Positions 27,436 through 35,850 of a DNA stretch of 64,000 nucleotides are shown piece after piece. Source of the DNA: Tahibacter aquaticus. GTDB lineage: Bacteria; Pseudomonadota; Gammaproteobacteria; Xanthomonadales; Rhodanobacteraceae. Below the pieces are notes generated by a model that ran no database searches, was not told where the DNA came from, and worked only from the letters and a program-made list of their open reading frames with translations. Position numbers and translations under genes: made by a program. The stretch lies in the NCBI RefSeq assembly GCF_004363655.1, contig NZ_SNZH01000012.1:124001-188000 (forward strand), in the 5' to 3' direction. Each line of letters opens with the position of its first letter. Position 1 is the stretch's first letter.

Positions 27436-29312
27436 GGCGTGAACAGCATCGGCAGAACCTGCGGTGCGAGCGCGCGGTAGATGGTGTCGTGGCGCAGATC
27501 CGGGCGCGGTTCGTACTGCCAGTGCAGGCCGGCCGGCGCATGCGCTCCTAGCAGTTCCGCCAGGCGCGCTGCCGCAGGCGCGATGTTTTCTTCGTCGGCC
27601 GAGGCGAAATACCAGCGCGCCTGCCAGTCCGTACCGGTCTTCAGCCGCGCCGCGGCCTCGCCCAGCAGTGCTTCGCCGTTCCACCACAGGCTGGGGCTCA
27701 GCGCGATGCAGGTGCCGAACAGCTTCGGTTCCAGCACGCAGGTCTCGATCACGAACAGGCCCGCCAGCGACTCGCCGATGATCGCCGTCTCGCCGTTGCT
27801 GCGATAGCGCGCATTCACCTCGCGCATCAGTTCGTCGCGGATAAAGCCGCGAAACGCCGCAGAGCCGCCAACTACCGGCGCAATCGTGCGGTCGGACGCG
27901 ACCCCGGTAGGCCCGGTGGTGTCGCGGCGGCGCTGGGTATTCTCGATACCGACCACGATCAACGCGCGCAGGCGGCCGGCGCGAATGGCCGCATCGACGG
28001 TGTTGGCCACCTGCGGAAAATCTTCCTTCAGGCCACCGTCGGGCATGTACAGCACGGGATAGCGCTGCGCCGTATCCGCGGCATAGCCCGGCGGCGTGTA
28101 GACAGCGATACGGCGCTTTTCCTGCAGTACGGCCGAGTCGATCTCGAACAGCTCGTGCGGCGGCAACGGATCGGCCGCCAGCGCTGCGGCAGCGCCCGGC
28201 TGCATGCCTGAAGGCGGACGCTGGCCCTGCTCCACCCAGGCGACAAGACTGTCCAGCGCCGCCACGATCTGCTCCACGCTGAAAGCGAGATGGCCTTCGC
28301 CCGGCGTGTACTGTTGCACAAAGTCATTTTCCCGACCGGCGCGGCGCACGGCCATGGCATAGCTGTTCGTGGCAGCGGCACTGACCAGTGGATCGTGCAC
28401 GGTCTGCAAAGCCAGCAGCGGCTTGGCCAACTTGCCTGTAGGCGTGTAGTTGCGACGCAGGAATTCGAACGCCCTGGCCTCGGCCGCATAGCGGCGCACG
28501 CCGGTGTTGAGGCCGGCATCGTCGTGCGTGCCTTGGTAGAGATAATGCGCATTGCCGACCGGATTGCCGCCGGATAGTTGCTGGATGCGGCGCAACATGT
28601 CGCGATTGATCGCGATCTGCTCGGCCACCTGCTCCGGCGCCACGCCGACCAGCAGGCTGAGATTGCGCAGCGCATCGGGTTTTTCCTTCAGTGCCGTCGC
28701 CAGCGTTGCCACCACGGCGGCGTCCAGGCGCTGTTGCGGCGGCACCGGTTGCAGCGGTCCCAGCGTGTTGGGCAGGTAGTAGTCGAACGCCGCGAGATTG
28801 GCGAATGCCTGCTCAAACAGGGCGTCGCCGCCGCCCAGCGTACCGCTGAGCGAAAGTCCGCCGTCATACGGCGAATCCGCCTGTTCCAGTGCATGCGCGA
28901 CCGCCAGACCGCCCATGGACTGGCCAACGGCATAGGTGCGCGCGGGCTTGCCCAGCGTCGCGACAAAATGGCGCCGCACCCATTCGGTATCGCGATACGC
29001 GTCTTCGATATTCCAGTCGGCGCGGGCATGACCCGACTGCACCAGGGCATAGCCGCGCTGCAGCATCAGCACGCGGCCGCCAGCGGTATACGGCTGCTGG
29101 TCGAATTTGACCGGCTCGGGTGAATTGCCGCGGAAAGAGACGATCAGCTTGCCGTTCCATTGCGCCGGTATGTCGATACGCCAGGCTGCGCCGGCATGTT
29201 CGCCGGTGAGGATACGCGGCGACGCATCGGCGGCGGCAGTACCGCCGATGCCCAAGCCCAGGCCCAGCGCAAGAAGCAAACCCGCAACCGCACTCCGACC
29301 GCCAAACCGCAT
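27432..29312 (-). CDS. Exported double alpha/beta-hydrolase fusion
   Basis: The protein has 626 residues with a signal peptide ending TAAADA (about residue 30). The N-terminal hydrolase domain (about 35-370) has the nucleophile elbow GQSMGG with Ser132 and a late histidine in GEGHLAF. The C-terminal domain (about 390-626) is of the esterase-D/enterobactin-esterase type, with VYTPPGYA, PVLYMPDGG and GESLAG with Ser515, and a putative final histidine in RPDLRHDT. Two complete hydrolase units in one chain is unusual. The substrate is unknown and polyester, acyl-peptide or siderophore esters are possible. It overlaps the ChaC gene. Confidence 0.85.
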   Translation of the reverse strand: MRFGGRSAVAGLLLALGLGLGIGGTAAADASPRILTGEHAGAAWRIDIPAQWNGKLIVSFRGNSPEPVKFDQQPYTAGGRVLMLQRGYALVQSGHARADWNIEDAYRDTEWVRRHFVATLGKPARTYAVGQSMGGLAVAHALEQADSPYDGGLSLSGTLGGGDALFEQAFANLAAFDYYLPNTLGPLQPVPPQQRLDAAVVATLATALKEKPDALRNLSLLVGVAPEQVAEQIAINRDMLRRIQQLSGGNPVGNAHYLYQGTHDDAGLNTGVRRYAAEARAFEFLRRNYTPTGKLAKPLLALQTVHDPLVSAAATNSYAMAVRRAGRENDFVQQYTPGEGHLAFSVEQIVAALDSLVAWVEQGQRPPSGMQPGAAAALAADPLPPHELFEIDSAVLQEKRRIAVYTPPGYAADTAQRYPVLYMPDGGLKEDFPQVANTVDAAIRAGRLRALIVVGIENTQRRRDTTGPTGVASDRTIAPVVGGSAAFRGFIRDELMREVNARYRSNGETAIIGESLAGLFVIETCVLEPKLFGTCIALSPSLWWNGEALLGEAAARLKTGTDWQARWYFASADEENIAPAAARLAELLGAHAPAGLHWQYEPRPDLRHDTIYRALAPQVLPMLFTP

Positions 29313-29600
29313 CTGTCGTACTCCCAGCCGTCCGGCGCAAAGGTTACCTGCCCTGCCCCGCCTCCGTAGGGCGGGATTAGCGAACGCGAATTGTGCCGCA
29401 AGGCATGACGGCAAGCCTCCGTCACGTACGGAGGACGGCGCAATACGTTTCGCCAGATGCCCCACTTCCCGTAGGGTGCGATGAGCGAACGCGAATTGCG
29501 CCGCGAGGTATCACGGCAAGCCTCCGTCGCGTACCGGGGCGGCGCAATTCGCTGTGCTTATCGCGCCCTACGGGGACGTGGCAGGACGCAGAGCGGCGCT
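29313..29600. repeat. Two REP/MITE-like elements
   Basis: This intergenic stretch holds two related units. One is at 29366-29448, starting CGTAGGGCGGGATTAGCGAA. A longer one at 29470-29574 starts CGTAGGGTGCGATGAGCGAA and ends in its inverted counterpart, TTATCGCGCCCTACG. Both contain GGCAAGCCTCCGTC in the middle. Related copies lie at 48084-48221. No coding frame is supported. Confidence 0.85.
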
Positions 29601-30014
29601 TTATTCCTTTTCGAGATTGATCATCCACGGCACACCGAACTGGTCGGTGCAGGTGCCAAAACGCGCAGCCCAGAAGGTCTTCTCCAACGGCATGCCCACA
29701 CTTCCGCCCGCCGACAGCGCCGCGAAGACGCGTTCGGCGTCGGCCAGCGAGGCCGGATGCAGCGACAGCGAAATGCCCTTCAGCGGTTCGTAGGGGCAGT
29801 ACTGGCTGACCGCATCGGAACCCATCAGGTCCTGGCCGTCGATGGTCATGCAGGCATGGATCGTTTTGTCGGCCATTTCCGGCCCACAGCCGCCGCCTTC
29901 GGGTGCGTCGCCGAACTTCATGATGGCGTTGATCTTGCCGTCCAGATGCTCGGCGTAATAGTGGAAGGCTTCGGCGCAGTTGCCGTTGAAGGTCAGGTAG
30001 GCATTCATTTTCAT
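29601..30014 (-). CDS. VOC-family PhnB-like protein
   Basis: The protein has 137 residues and a glyoxalase/bleomycin-resistance fold of the PhnB-like group. It begins MNAYLTFNGNCAEAFHYY, has MGSDA, and ends FWAARFGTCTDQFGVPWMINL, all typical. The family includes metalloenzymes and resistance proteins, but most PhnB-like members have no known substrate. AAGGAATC precedes the start, and the second ATG two codons on is equivalent. It is monocistronic. Confidence 0.9.
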   Translation of the reverse strand: MKMNAYLTFNGNCAEAFHYYAEHLDGKINAIMKFGDAPEGGGCGPEMADKTIHACMTIDGQDLMGSDAVSQYCPYEPLKGISLSLHPASLADAERVFAALSAGGSVGMPLEKTFWAARFGTCTDQFGVPWMINLEKE

Positions 30015-30207
30015 GCGGAGATTCCTTGTTCGGTCAGGGTCGCGGGAATGCCGGATCGACGCCGCGGGAGCGCACCGGCGCAAGCAGAAACCAGCATGCC
30101 CGACGGCAGGCGCGGGACAAAAGCCGGCTCTGACCAAAGCGTCGAAGCAGCAACGCCGGATTCGACACGCGCGCGAAAAACTATTTCGCGCTGCTGCCGC
30201 TACCGCT

Positions 30208-31461
30208 TCAGCCCGCCTTGGTCCGGTACTTTTCCGCCACGTACGTCTCAACGAGTGCGACGAAGTCCTGGGCGATCGAATCACCGCGCAAGGTCCGGCT
30301 CTTGACGCCGTCGATGAATACCGGTGCCGACGGTGCCTCGCCGCTGCCAGGCAGGGAAATGCCGATGTTCGCGTGCTTGGATTCGCCCGGCCCGTTCACC
30401 ACGCAGCCCATCACGGCCAGAGTCAGGTTCTCCACGCCGTCGTACTGGATGCGCCATTCGGGCATGCGCGCGCGCACATGGTCCTGCACGGTCTTGGCCA
30501 GTTCCTGGAAGAACGTCGAGGTGGTGCGGCCACAGCCCGGACAGGCGGTGACCATGGGCGTGAACGCGCGCAGCCCCATGGTCTGCAGCAGCTCCTGCGC
30601 GACGATCACTTCGCGCGTGCGCGACTCGTCCGGTTCCGGCGTGAGCGAAATGCGGATGGTGTCGCCGATGCCTTCCTGCAGCAGCACCGCCAGGGCGGCG
30701 GCGCTGGCGACGATCCCCTTGGAACCGATGCCGGCCTCGGTCAGGCCCAGGTGCAGCGCATAGTCGCTGCGCTGGGCCAGGTCGCGATAGACCGCGATCA
30801 GCTCCTGCACGCCGGAAACCTTGCAGGACAAAATGATGTGCTCGCGCGCCAGGCCAAGTTCCTCGGCGCGCGCGGCCGAATCCAGTGCCGAGCGGATCAG
30901 CGCCTCGCGCATCACCCGCGGTGCATCCCAGGGCTGCGCGCGTTCGTGGTTCTCGTCCATCATGCGCGCCAGCAGTTCCTGGTCGAGCGAGCCCCAGTTG
31001 GCGCCGATGCGCACCGGCTTGCCGTGGCGGATGGCCAGCTCGACGATTGTGGAAAACTGCAGGTCTTTCTTTTTACCGAAACCCACATTGCCCGGGTTGA
31101 TGCGGTACTTGGCCAACGCGGTCGCCGCCGCCGGCTCCTGGGTCAACAGGGTATGGCCGTTGTAGTGGAAGTCGCCGATCAGCGGCACTCCTATGCCCAT
31201 CATGTCCAGGCGTTCGCGGATACGCGGCACTGCCGCGGCGGCTTCGGCGCTGTTCACGGTCAGGCGCACCAGCTCGGAACCGGCCCGCCACAGCTCGGCC
31301 ACCTGCTTGGTGGTGCCGGCCACGTCGGCCGTGTCGGTATTGGTCATCGACTGCACCACGATGGGTGCGCTGCCGCCGACGCGGACGCCGGCAACATCCA
31401 CGCCGATGCTGGCGCGGCGGAGCGCGGCACTGGCCACGCGAATTTCGGTCTGGGAGGTCAT
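30208..31461 (-). CDS. ispG: 4-hydroxy-3-methylbut-2-enyl diphosphate synthase IspG
   Basis: The protein has 417 residues and is the iron-sulfur enzyme of the MEP isoprenoid pathway that converts MEcPP to HMBPP. The three cluster cysteines are Cys307 and Cys310 in ACPGCGR and Cys353 in [10 protein letters not shown]. The N-terminal barrel includes [14 protein letters not shown] and RINPGN. The length fits the proteobacterial short form. The presence of ispG shows that this organism uses the MEP route for quinone and carotenoid precursors. Confidence 0.98.
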   Translation of the reverse strand: MTSQTEIRVASAALRRASIGVDVAGVRVGGSAPIVVQSMTNTDTADVAGTTKQVAELWRAGSELVRLTVNSAEAAAAVPRIRERLDMMGIGVPLIGDFHYNGHTLLTQEPAAATALAKYRINPGNVGFGKKKDLQFSTIVELAIRHGKPVRIGANWGSLDQELLARMMDENHERAQPWDAPRVMREALIRSALDSAARAEELGLAREHIILSCKVSGVQELIAVYRDLAQRSDYALHLGLTEAGIGSKGIVASAAALAVLLQEGIGDTIRISLTPEPDESRTREVIVAQELLQTMGLRAFTPMVTACPGCGRTTSTFFQELAKTVQDHVRARMPEWRIQYDGVENLTLAVMGCVVNGPGESKHANIGISLPGSGEAPSAPVFIDGVKSRTLRGDSIAQDFVALVETYVAEKYRTKAG

Positions 31462-31593
31462 TACCTGGGCTATGCGAACGAATCGCCGCGACGTTGCTGG
31501 GCGGCGCGAATTGTAGCCGGCCCGATGGCCAGGCAGGTTGCGCCGGCTCTGCCGGATCGCAAGCTGGGGGCTGCGGCACGCTGCCGCAACCGC

Positions 31594-33342
31594 CTAGCCC
31601 GTGGTGCCGTCGGCGCGCTGGTCCAGTTCCTCGTCCTCGTTCACGGCCTGCGACTCTTCCAGCTCGACCGCGGTCGGGGCTCGCCCGATCAGCACGCGCT
31701 GGTAGGAATTGCTCGCATCGACCACGGTGACATCGCCCAGGCGCGCCACGCTGGCACGGGCCTCCCAGTCCAGCGGATCTGCCGGCCGGGTCAGTTCCAG
31801 CTCGTGTGCATGGCGGTCGAACAGATGCGGTGCCAGTACCGTCATGGCATGGCCGTTGTCCTGGTCCATCAGCAGCACGCCGCGCATGGCTGCACGCACC
31901 TGGCTGCCTGGATCGAAGCTGGCCACGCCGACCGGCTGGGCACGCCGCGCCAGCAGTTCGATACCGGCGTCGACCGAGTCCGCATCGTCGATGCGGATCC
32001 AGCGGATCACGCCGACCATCCAGTCCTGCGTCTCGTCATCGTCATCGGCCGCAGACGGTGCCAGGCCGACCAGCTCGCCGACCTTGGCCCGGGCCAGGTC
32101 GGCCTGGTCCCAGACCAGGCGGTAACCGCCCAGGCTTTGATCGAGCACCCGCGCGCTCTGCACGGCCGGCCGCACTTCGCTGCTCTGGCTGGCCCAGCCG
32201 GCAATGCTGTCCCGCTCGGACAGGCTGATGGCCTGGCCGCGCACGCGGCGCAGGAAGGTATCGAAATCTTCGCCACCGGCCAGCATATGGTGCAGTGCGT
32301 GCAGGCCGATCACGCTGTCGAGCTGATGCCCGGCCGGCAAGCGGGCATGGCCGCGTTCGGCACTGCCGCCCCAACTGCGCATCAGCCGCTCGACCACCAA
32401 ACGGCGTGCCTGCACAGCCGGCCCGCCCTTGAGGCGGAAGCTGAGCAGGTCGGCGCCGCTGGGCAGCAGGCGGACATGGCCTTCGACGGTGTCCTGCACC
32501 GGGTGCGGATCGAACGACAGCAGCCCCTCCGCCGCCGCCTGGCGTTCTTCCGGCACATAGCCTACGCCCTGATCGACGTCGGTCAGCACGGCAAAGCCGG
32601 CGCTGGCGCCGCGGCCCTGGCTGATACGGCAGAACGGCGCCAGCGCGCGGGTGAGCGCAAACACGTCGCCCATCTCGCGCTGGGTGTAGCGATACGGATT
32701 GCTCAGCGCCAGCAGCAGCGCATGGGCGTAGGCGTGGCGCGCCGACAGTTCCGCCCCGCCCAGGGTCGGATCGACCACGGCCTTGTCGTCCAGGCGCAAG
32801 GCCAGCGTGGCGAGGAAAATGTCGTGCAGACGCAGCCATACGCCCGGCGGCGGCGTGTGGTAGAGCGAATAGGCCTTGGCCAGCAGGCTGCCGCCGTGCT
32901 GGAGCGCACGCACGGCCGCCGTGGCAACCGCCTTGCTCTTGAGAAAGGGCACCTTGCCCGCCGGGGCACAGAAGTCGTACAGCGACTGGGTATAGCCCAG
33001 GGCGATCTCGCGCTCGAAATCCTGCGCCATGCGCGCCTGCTGCAGCTTGGCCGGCGGCAGCGGGAAACTTTCCAGCAGGATCTGCCGGTCGACGCCACCG
33101 ACCACCTGCAGCATCGGCCCGCGCAACAGCTCCAGCGCGTCCAGCCGTTGCTGCGCATCGATGCGCATGCGGTTCATCACCATCAGCGCATCGAGCAATT
33201 GCCGCGCCGTCGCCGCCGGGTTGGCCAGTGGCAGGTGATTCAGCCAATTGCGTACTGCCTTGGCATCAGTGGCGAAGTCGTCGCGCAGCGGCGGATGCCG
33301 TTCAGGCCAGCCACGGGCCAGCCGGTTCAACCAGTCATTCAT
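31594..33342 (-). CDS. Conserved protein of unknown function, possible C-terminal PilZ-like region
   Basis: The protein has 582 residues, mostly alpha-helical, with no signal peptide or membrane helix. I do not recognise a named family with confidence. The C-terminal third (from about residue 450) has MVGVIRWIRIDDADSVDAG followed by IELLARRAQPVGV, which looks like the beta-barrel end of PilZ-type c-di-GMP receptors, although no clear RxxxR plus DxSxxG pair is seen. Given three other c-di-GMP genes in the window, a receptor role is plausible but unproven. It is monocistronic. A 12-base palindrome lies upstream. Confidence 0.6.
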   Translation of the reverse strand: MNDWLNRLARGWPERHPPLRDDFATDAKAVRNWLNHLPLANPAATARQLLDALMVMNRMRIDAQQRLDALELLRGPMLQVVGGVDRQILLESFPLPPAKLQQARMAQDFEREIALGYTQSLYDFCAPAGKVPFLKSKAVATAAVRALQHGGSLLAKAYSLYHTPPPGVWLRLHDIFLATLALRLDDKAVVDPTLGGAELSARHAYAHALLLALSNPYRYTQREMGDVFALTRALAPFCRISQGRGASAGFAVLTDVDQGVGYVPEERQAAAEGLLSFDPHPVQDTVEGHVRLLPSGADLLSFRLKGGPAVQARRLVVERLMRSWGGSAERGHARLPAGHQLDSVIGLHALHHMLAGGEDFDTFLRRVRGQAISLSERDSIAGWASQSSEVRPAVQSARVLDQSLGGYRLVWDQADLARAKVGELVGLAPSAADDDDETQDWMVGVIRWIRIDDADSVDAGIELLARRAQPVGVASFDPGSQVRAAMRGVLLMDQDNGHAMTVLAPHLFDRHAHELELTRPADPLDWEARASVARLGDVTVVDASNSYQRVLIGRAPTAVELEESQAVNEDEELDQRADGTTG

Positions 33343-33408
33343 CGAGGTTGCCCCTGTGGCTTCCTTCGGATAGTCATCAGTCTAGACTGCAAAGCTGAGA
33401 TTTCTCAT

Positions 33409-33420
33409 TACGTTAACGTA
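33409..33420. promoter_or_regulatory. Perfect 12-base palindrome upstream of the 582-residue protein gene
   Basis: TACGTTAACGTA is an exact palindrome in an AT-rich patch, 67 bases upstream of the start at 33342 and 16 bases past the stop of the neighbouring gene. It may be an operator. No cognate regulator is adjacent. Confidence 0.35.
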
Positions 33421-33435
33421 TGGTCGCGGCACTGC

Positions 33436-35589
33436 TCAGCGGCGCAATGCCGCCAGCACCAACCGCTGCAGACCGCGTTCGCGCCAGCTGGCGGGACGAT
33501 CCAGGCCCAGTCGCTGCAGCGCCTCGACCTCGTGCGCCCGCGGAGACCTGCTGCGCAGTGCGCGCCAGAGCAGGCCCAGCTGTCCACGCCGGCTGCCGCT
33601 TTCGCGCTTGAGCCACCGCAGGGCGCCGGCCAAGCCTAGTTCTACCGGCGTGAAATCCGTGCCGAACGGGAATGCATCAAACAGGCCACGCCGGGCAAAC
33701 GGCGCCAGCGCCGCGGCCAGCTGTTGCGGCGTATTGCGCCGCCAGGCCGCCGGCACGACGAAATCCTTCGCCAGCTTGCCGGCACGGGTGGCCTCGCCGA
33801 CCAGGCCGTCGATAAAGCGCGCGTCGCTGATGGCCAGCATCGCCTTGACGCAGTCTTCGTCGGACTTGCCGCGCAGGTCGGCCACGCCGTATTCCGTGAC
33901 AAAAACGTCGCGCAGGTGCCGCGGAATCGTCGTATGGCCATAGCTCCAGCGAATGCTGGAGCGCGCCTCGGCGCCGCAGCCGCGGCTGGCGCGCAGCAGC
34001 AGGGCCGAACGGCCGTCGCGCAGGGCGTGAGCCATCGCGACAAAGTTGTACTGGCCGCCAACGCCGCTGACCACGCGGCCGTCTTCCAGTGCGTCCGATA
34101 CGGCCGCACCCAGCGCCGTGGCCATCATGCAGGTGTTGAAGAAGCGGCCCTGGCGCCGCTGCAGCGCGTCCAGCGTTTCGCGCCCGCCGTACAGCTGGTT
34201 GATGTCGGACACGCGGGTCATGGACAGGCCGTCGAAATCCTCGCCCTGCAGCGCGTGCAGCCAGCGGTAGAACGCTTTGGAGCCCAGGAAGAACGCGCCG
34301 CGCAGATAACGTCCGTCGCGCAGGCGGCGGCTGCTCATGACACGGTCCAGCGCGGCCCGTGCCGGCAGCTCGCGCAGGTCCGCCGGCAGCCGCTCGCCGG
34401 AAGGCAGCACGACCTCCTCGCCGTCCAGGCGGCAGTCCCCGGGCAGCAGGCCGCAGCGCATCAGCCGCGCCAGTTCCGGCAGGCCGACCAGGCTGGGCAA
34501 GGCGCCGGCCGCGTACAGTCGCTCCACGTCGCCAGCCTGCAGGGTTTCGCCGATCAGACCGGCGGCCAGCGCCTGCTCCAGCGCGAAATCGTCGAACACG
34601 CGGCGCTTCAGCACGCCGCCGCGGGCCAGATGCATGAAGCCGTCCATCACCATTTCGCTGGCGCCGTACAGGCCGCGTTCGAACCGATCCAGCCCGCCGA
34701 TATCGGCTGCCAGCGCACTCGTGCCGCCCAGCGCCGTCAGCGCCTCGCGGTAAGCGGCATTGTCGTTCTGGCGCAGCAGCAAGGCGTGGACGATGGCGTC
34801 GGACAGAGCGCCAATGCCGATCTGCAAGGTGCCGCCGTCGCGCACCAGACTGCTCGCGTGCAGGCCCAGGGCAAATTCGGCCGGGCTGACCGGTTCGCGC
34901 GGCAGGGCGAACAGCTCGTGATCGCAGGCCGCGTCGTCCAGCAGCAGGTCGAAGAAATCCGCGCCGATCTCCGCCTCGTTGGCGATGAACGGCATGCGCG
35001 GGTGGATCACGCCGACCAGCAGCGGCCGCGGCTGGCCGCGCGCGGCCATTTCGTCGAGCAGATCCTGGGTCACGTCCGGGTTGCTGGCCAGGCTCAGGCG
35101 CTCGCGCCCGTCCTCGCTGCGCCGCGCCAGCAGCTGCACCACGACATTGATGCCGGCTGTCGCCAGGTCGCGCGCCACATGGGTGTAATTGAGACTGGTG
35201 TATTCGCGCTGGGCCAGGCTGTTGTTCAGCAGCGCGCCCGACTGCATATAGAACTCGCTGACCCGCACATTCGGCGCCAGCCTGCCGTCGCGCAGGGCGA
35301 CGGCGTAGTCGAGGTCGGGATAGTCGGCGCCGAACTGGCGCTGCAGGAACGGCAGCAGGAAGCGTTTTTCCAGCTCTGACTTTGCCACTGGCCGCAGCAG
35401 CGACAAGGCCGTGAACAGATGCAGCGTGCGGCCCGGATCGGCCGCGACAGCCTGATACAGCCCATTCAGCAATACATTCGGCTTGCCCAGCCCCAGCGGC
35501 GCCGCCATGCGTATCGCCGCTCCGGCATGGGCGAGGATGCTCGCCACCGTCTCTGCCACTGCCGTCTGCCGCTGCACTTGCTGACTCAT
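33436..35589 (-). CDS. Acetyl-CoA hydrolase/transferase family protein
   Basis: The protein has 717 residues, longer than the usual 500-630 of acetyl-CoA hydrolases and CoA-transferases. The core shows LQIGIGALSDAIVHALL, GLYGASEMVMDGFMHL, GVGGQYNFVAMAHALRDGRS and VTEYGVADLRGKS, which are conserved in the family. The catalytic glutamate is probably in the GASEMV segment. It would transfer or release CoA from acyl-CoA. The ATG at 35589 is preceded by GGAGG. The last 60 residues are an Arg-rich helical tail of unknown role. It is divergent from the redox cluster. Confidence 0.87.
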   Translation of the reverse strand: MSQQVQRQTAVAETVASILAHAGAAIRMAAPLGLGKPNVLLNGLYQAVAADPGRTLHLFTALSLLRPVAKSELEKRFLLPFLQRQFGADYPDLDYAVALRDGRLAPNVRVSEFYMQSGALLNNSLAQREYTSLNYTHVARDLATAGINVVVQLLARRSEDGRERLSLASNPDVTQDLLDEMAARGQPRPLLVGVIHPRMPFIANEAEIGADFFDLLLDDAACDHELFALPREPVSPAEFALGLHASSLVRDGGTLQIGIGALSDAIVHALLLRQNDNAAYREALTALGGTSALAADIGGLDRFERGLYGASEMVMDGFMHLARGGVLKRRVFDDFALEQALAAGLIGETLQAGDVERLYAAGALPSLVGLPELARLMRCGLLPGDCRLDGEEVVLPSGERLPADLRELPARAALDRVMSSRRLRDGRYLRGAFFLGSKAFYRWLHALQGEDFDGLSMTRVSDINQLYGGRETLDALQRRQGRFFNTCMMATALGAAVSDALEDGRVVSGVGGQYNFVAMAHALRDGRSALLLRASRGCGAEARSSIRWSYGHTTIPRHLRDVFVTEYGVADLRGKSDEDCVKAMLAISDARFIDGLVGEATRAGKLAKDFVVPAAWRRNTPQQLAAALAPFARRGLFDAFPFGTDFTPVELGLAGALRWLKRESGSRRGQLGLLWRALRSRSPRAHEVEALQRLGLDRPASWRERGLQRLVLAALRR

Positions 35590-35850
35590 CGCGCCTCCGT
35601 TCGCCCGCCAGGGCCGGCACGCAGCCAGGCCCGGATCCGCCCGGAGTATGCGGCCGCCCTTGCCCCCTGTCATGGGCGCAATGGCAGGGCGGCCGGTGTC
35701 AGGAATCGCCACGACAATGCGTTACAGTCCGTGCACGCATACGCCAACCGTGCGCGGGACTCCCCGCGCCGGCACCGGCCGTCGGTCCTGGCCCGCATGC
35801 GACGCACGATCAGTAGCCCGGCGGCCCACGGCCAGCCCAGCGAGGAAGTC

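Noticed and set aside
29366-29574. CRISPR array
   Set aside because: There are only two units, of different length, with inverted ends and no regular spacers.
30013-33639. 1208-codon plus-strand open frame
   Set aside because: It spans several real minus-strand genes, including ispG, and shows no domain.
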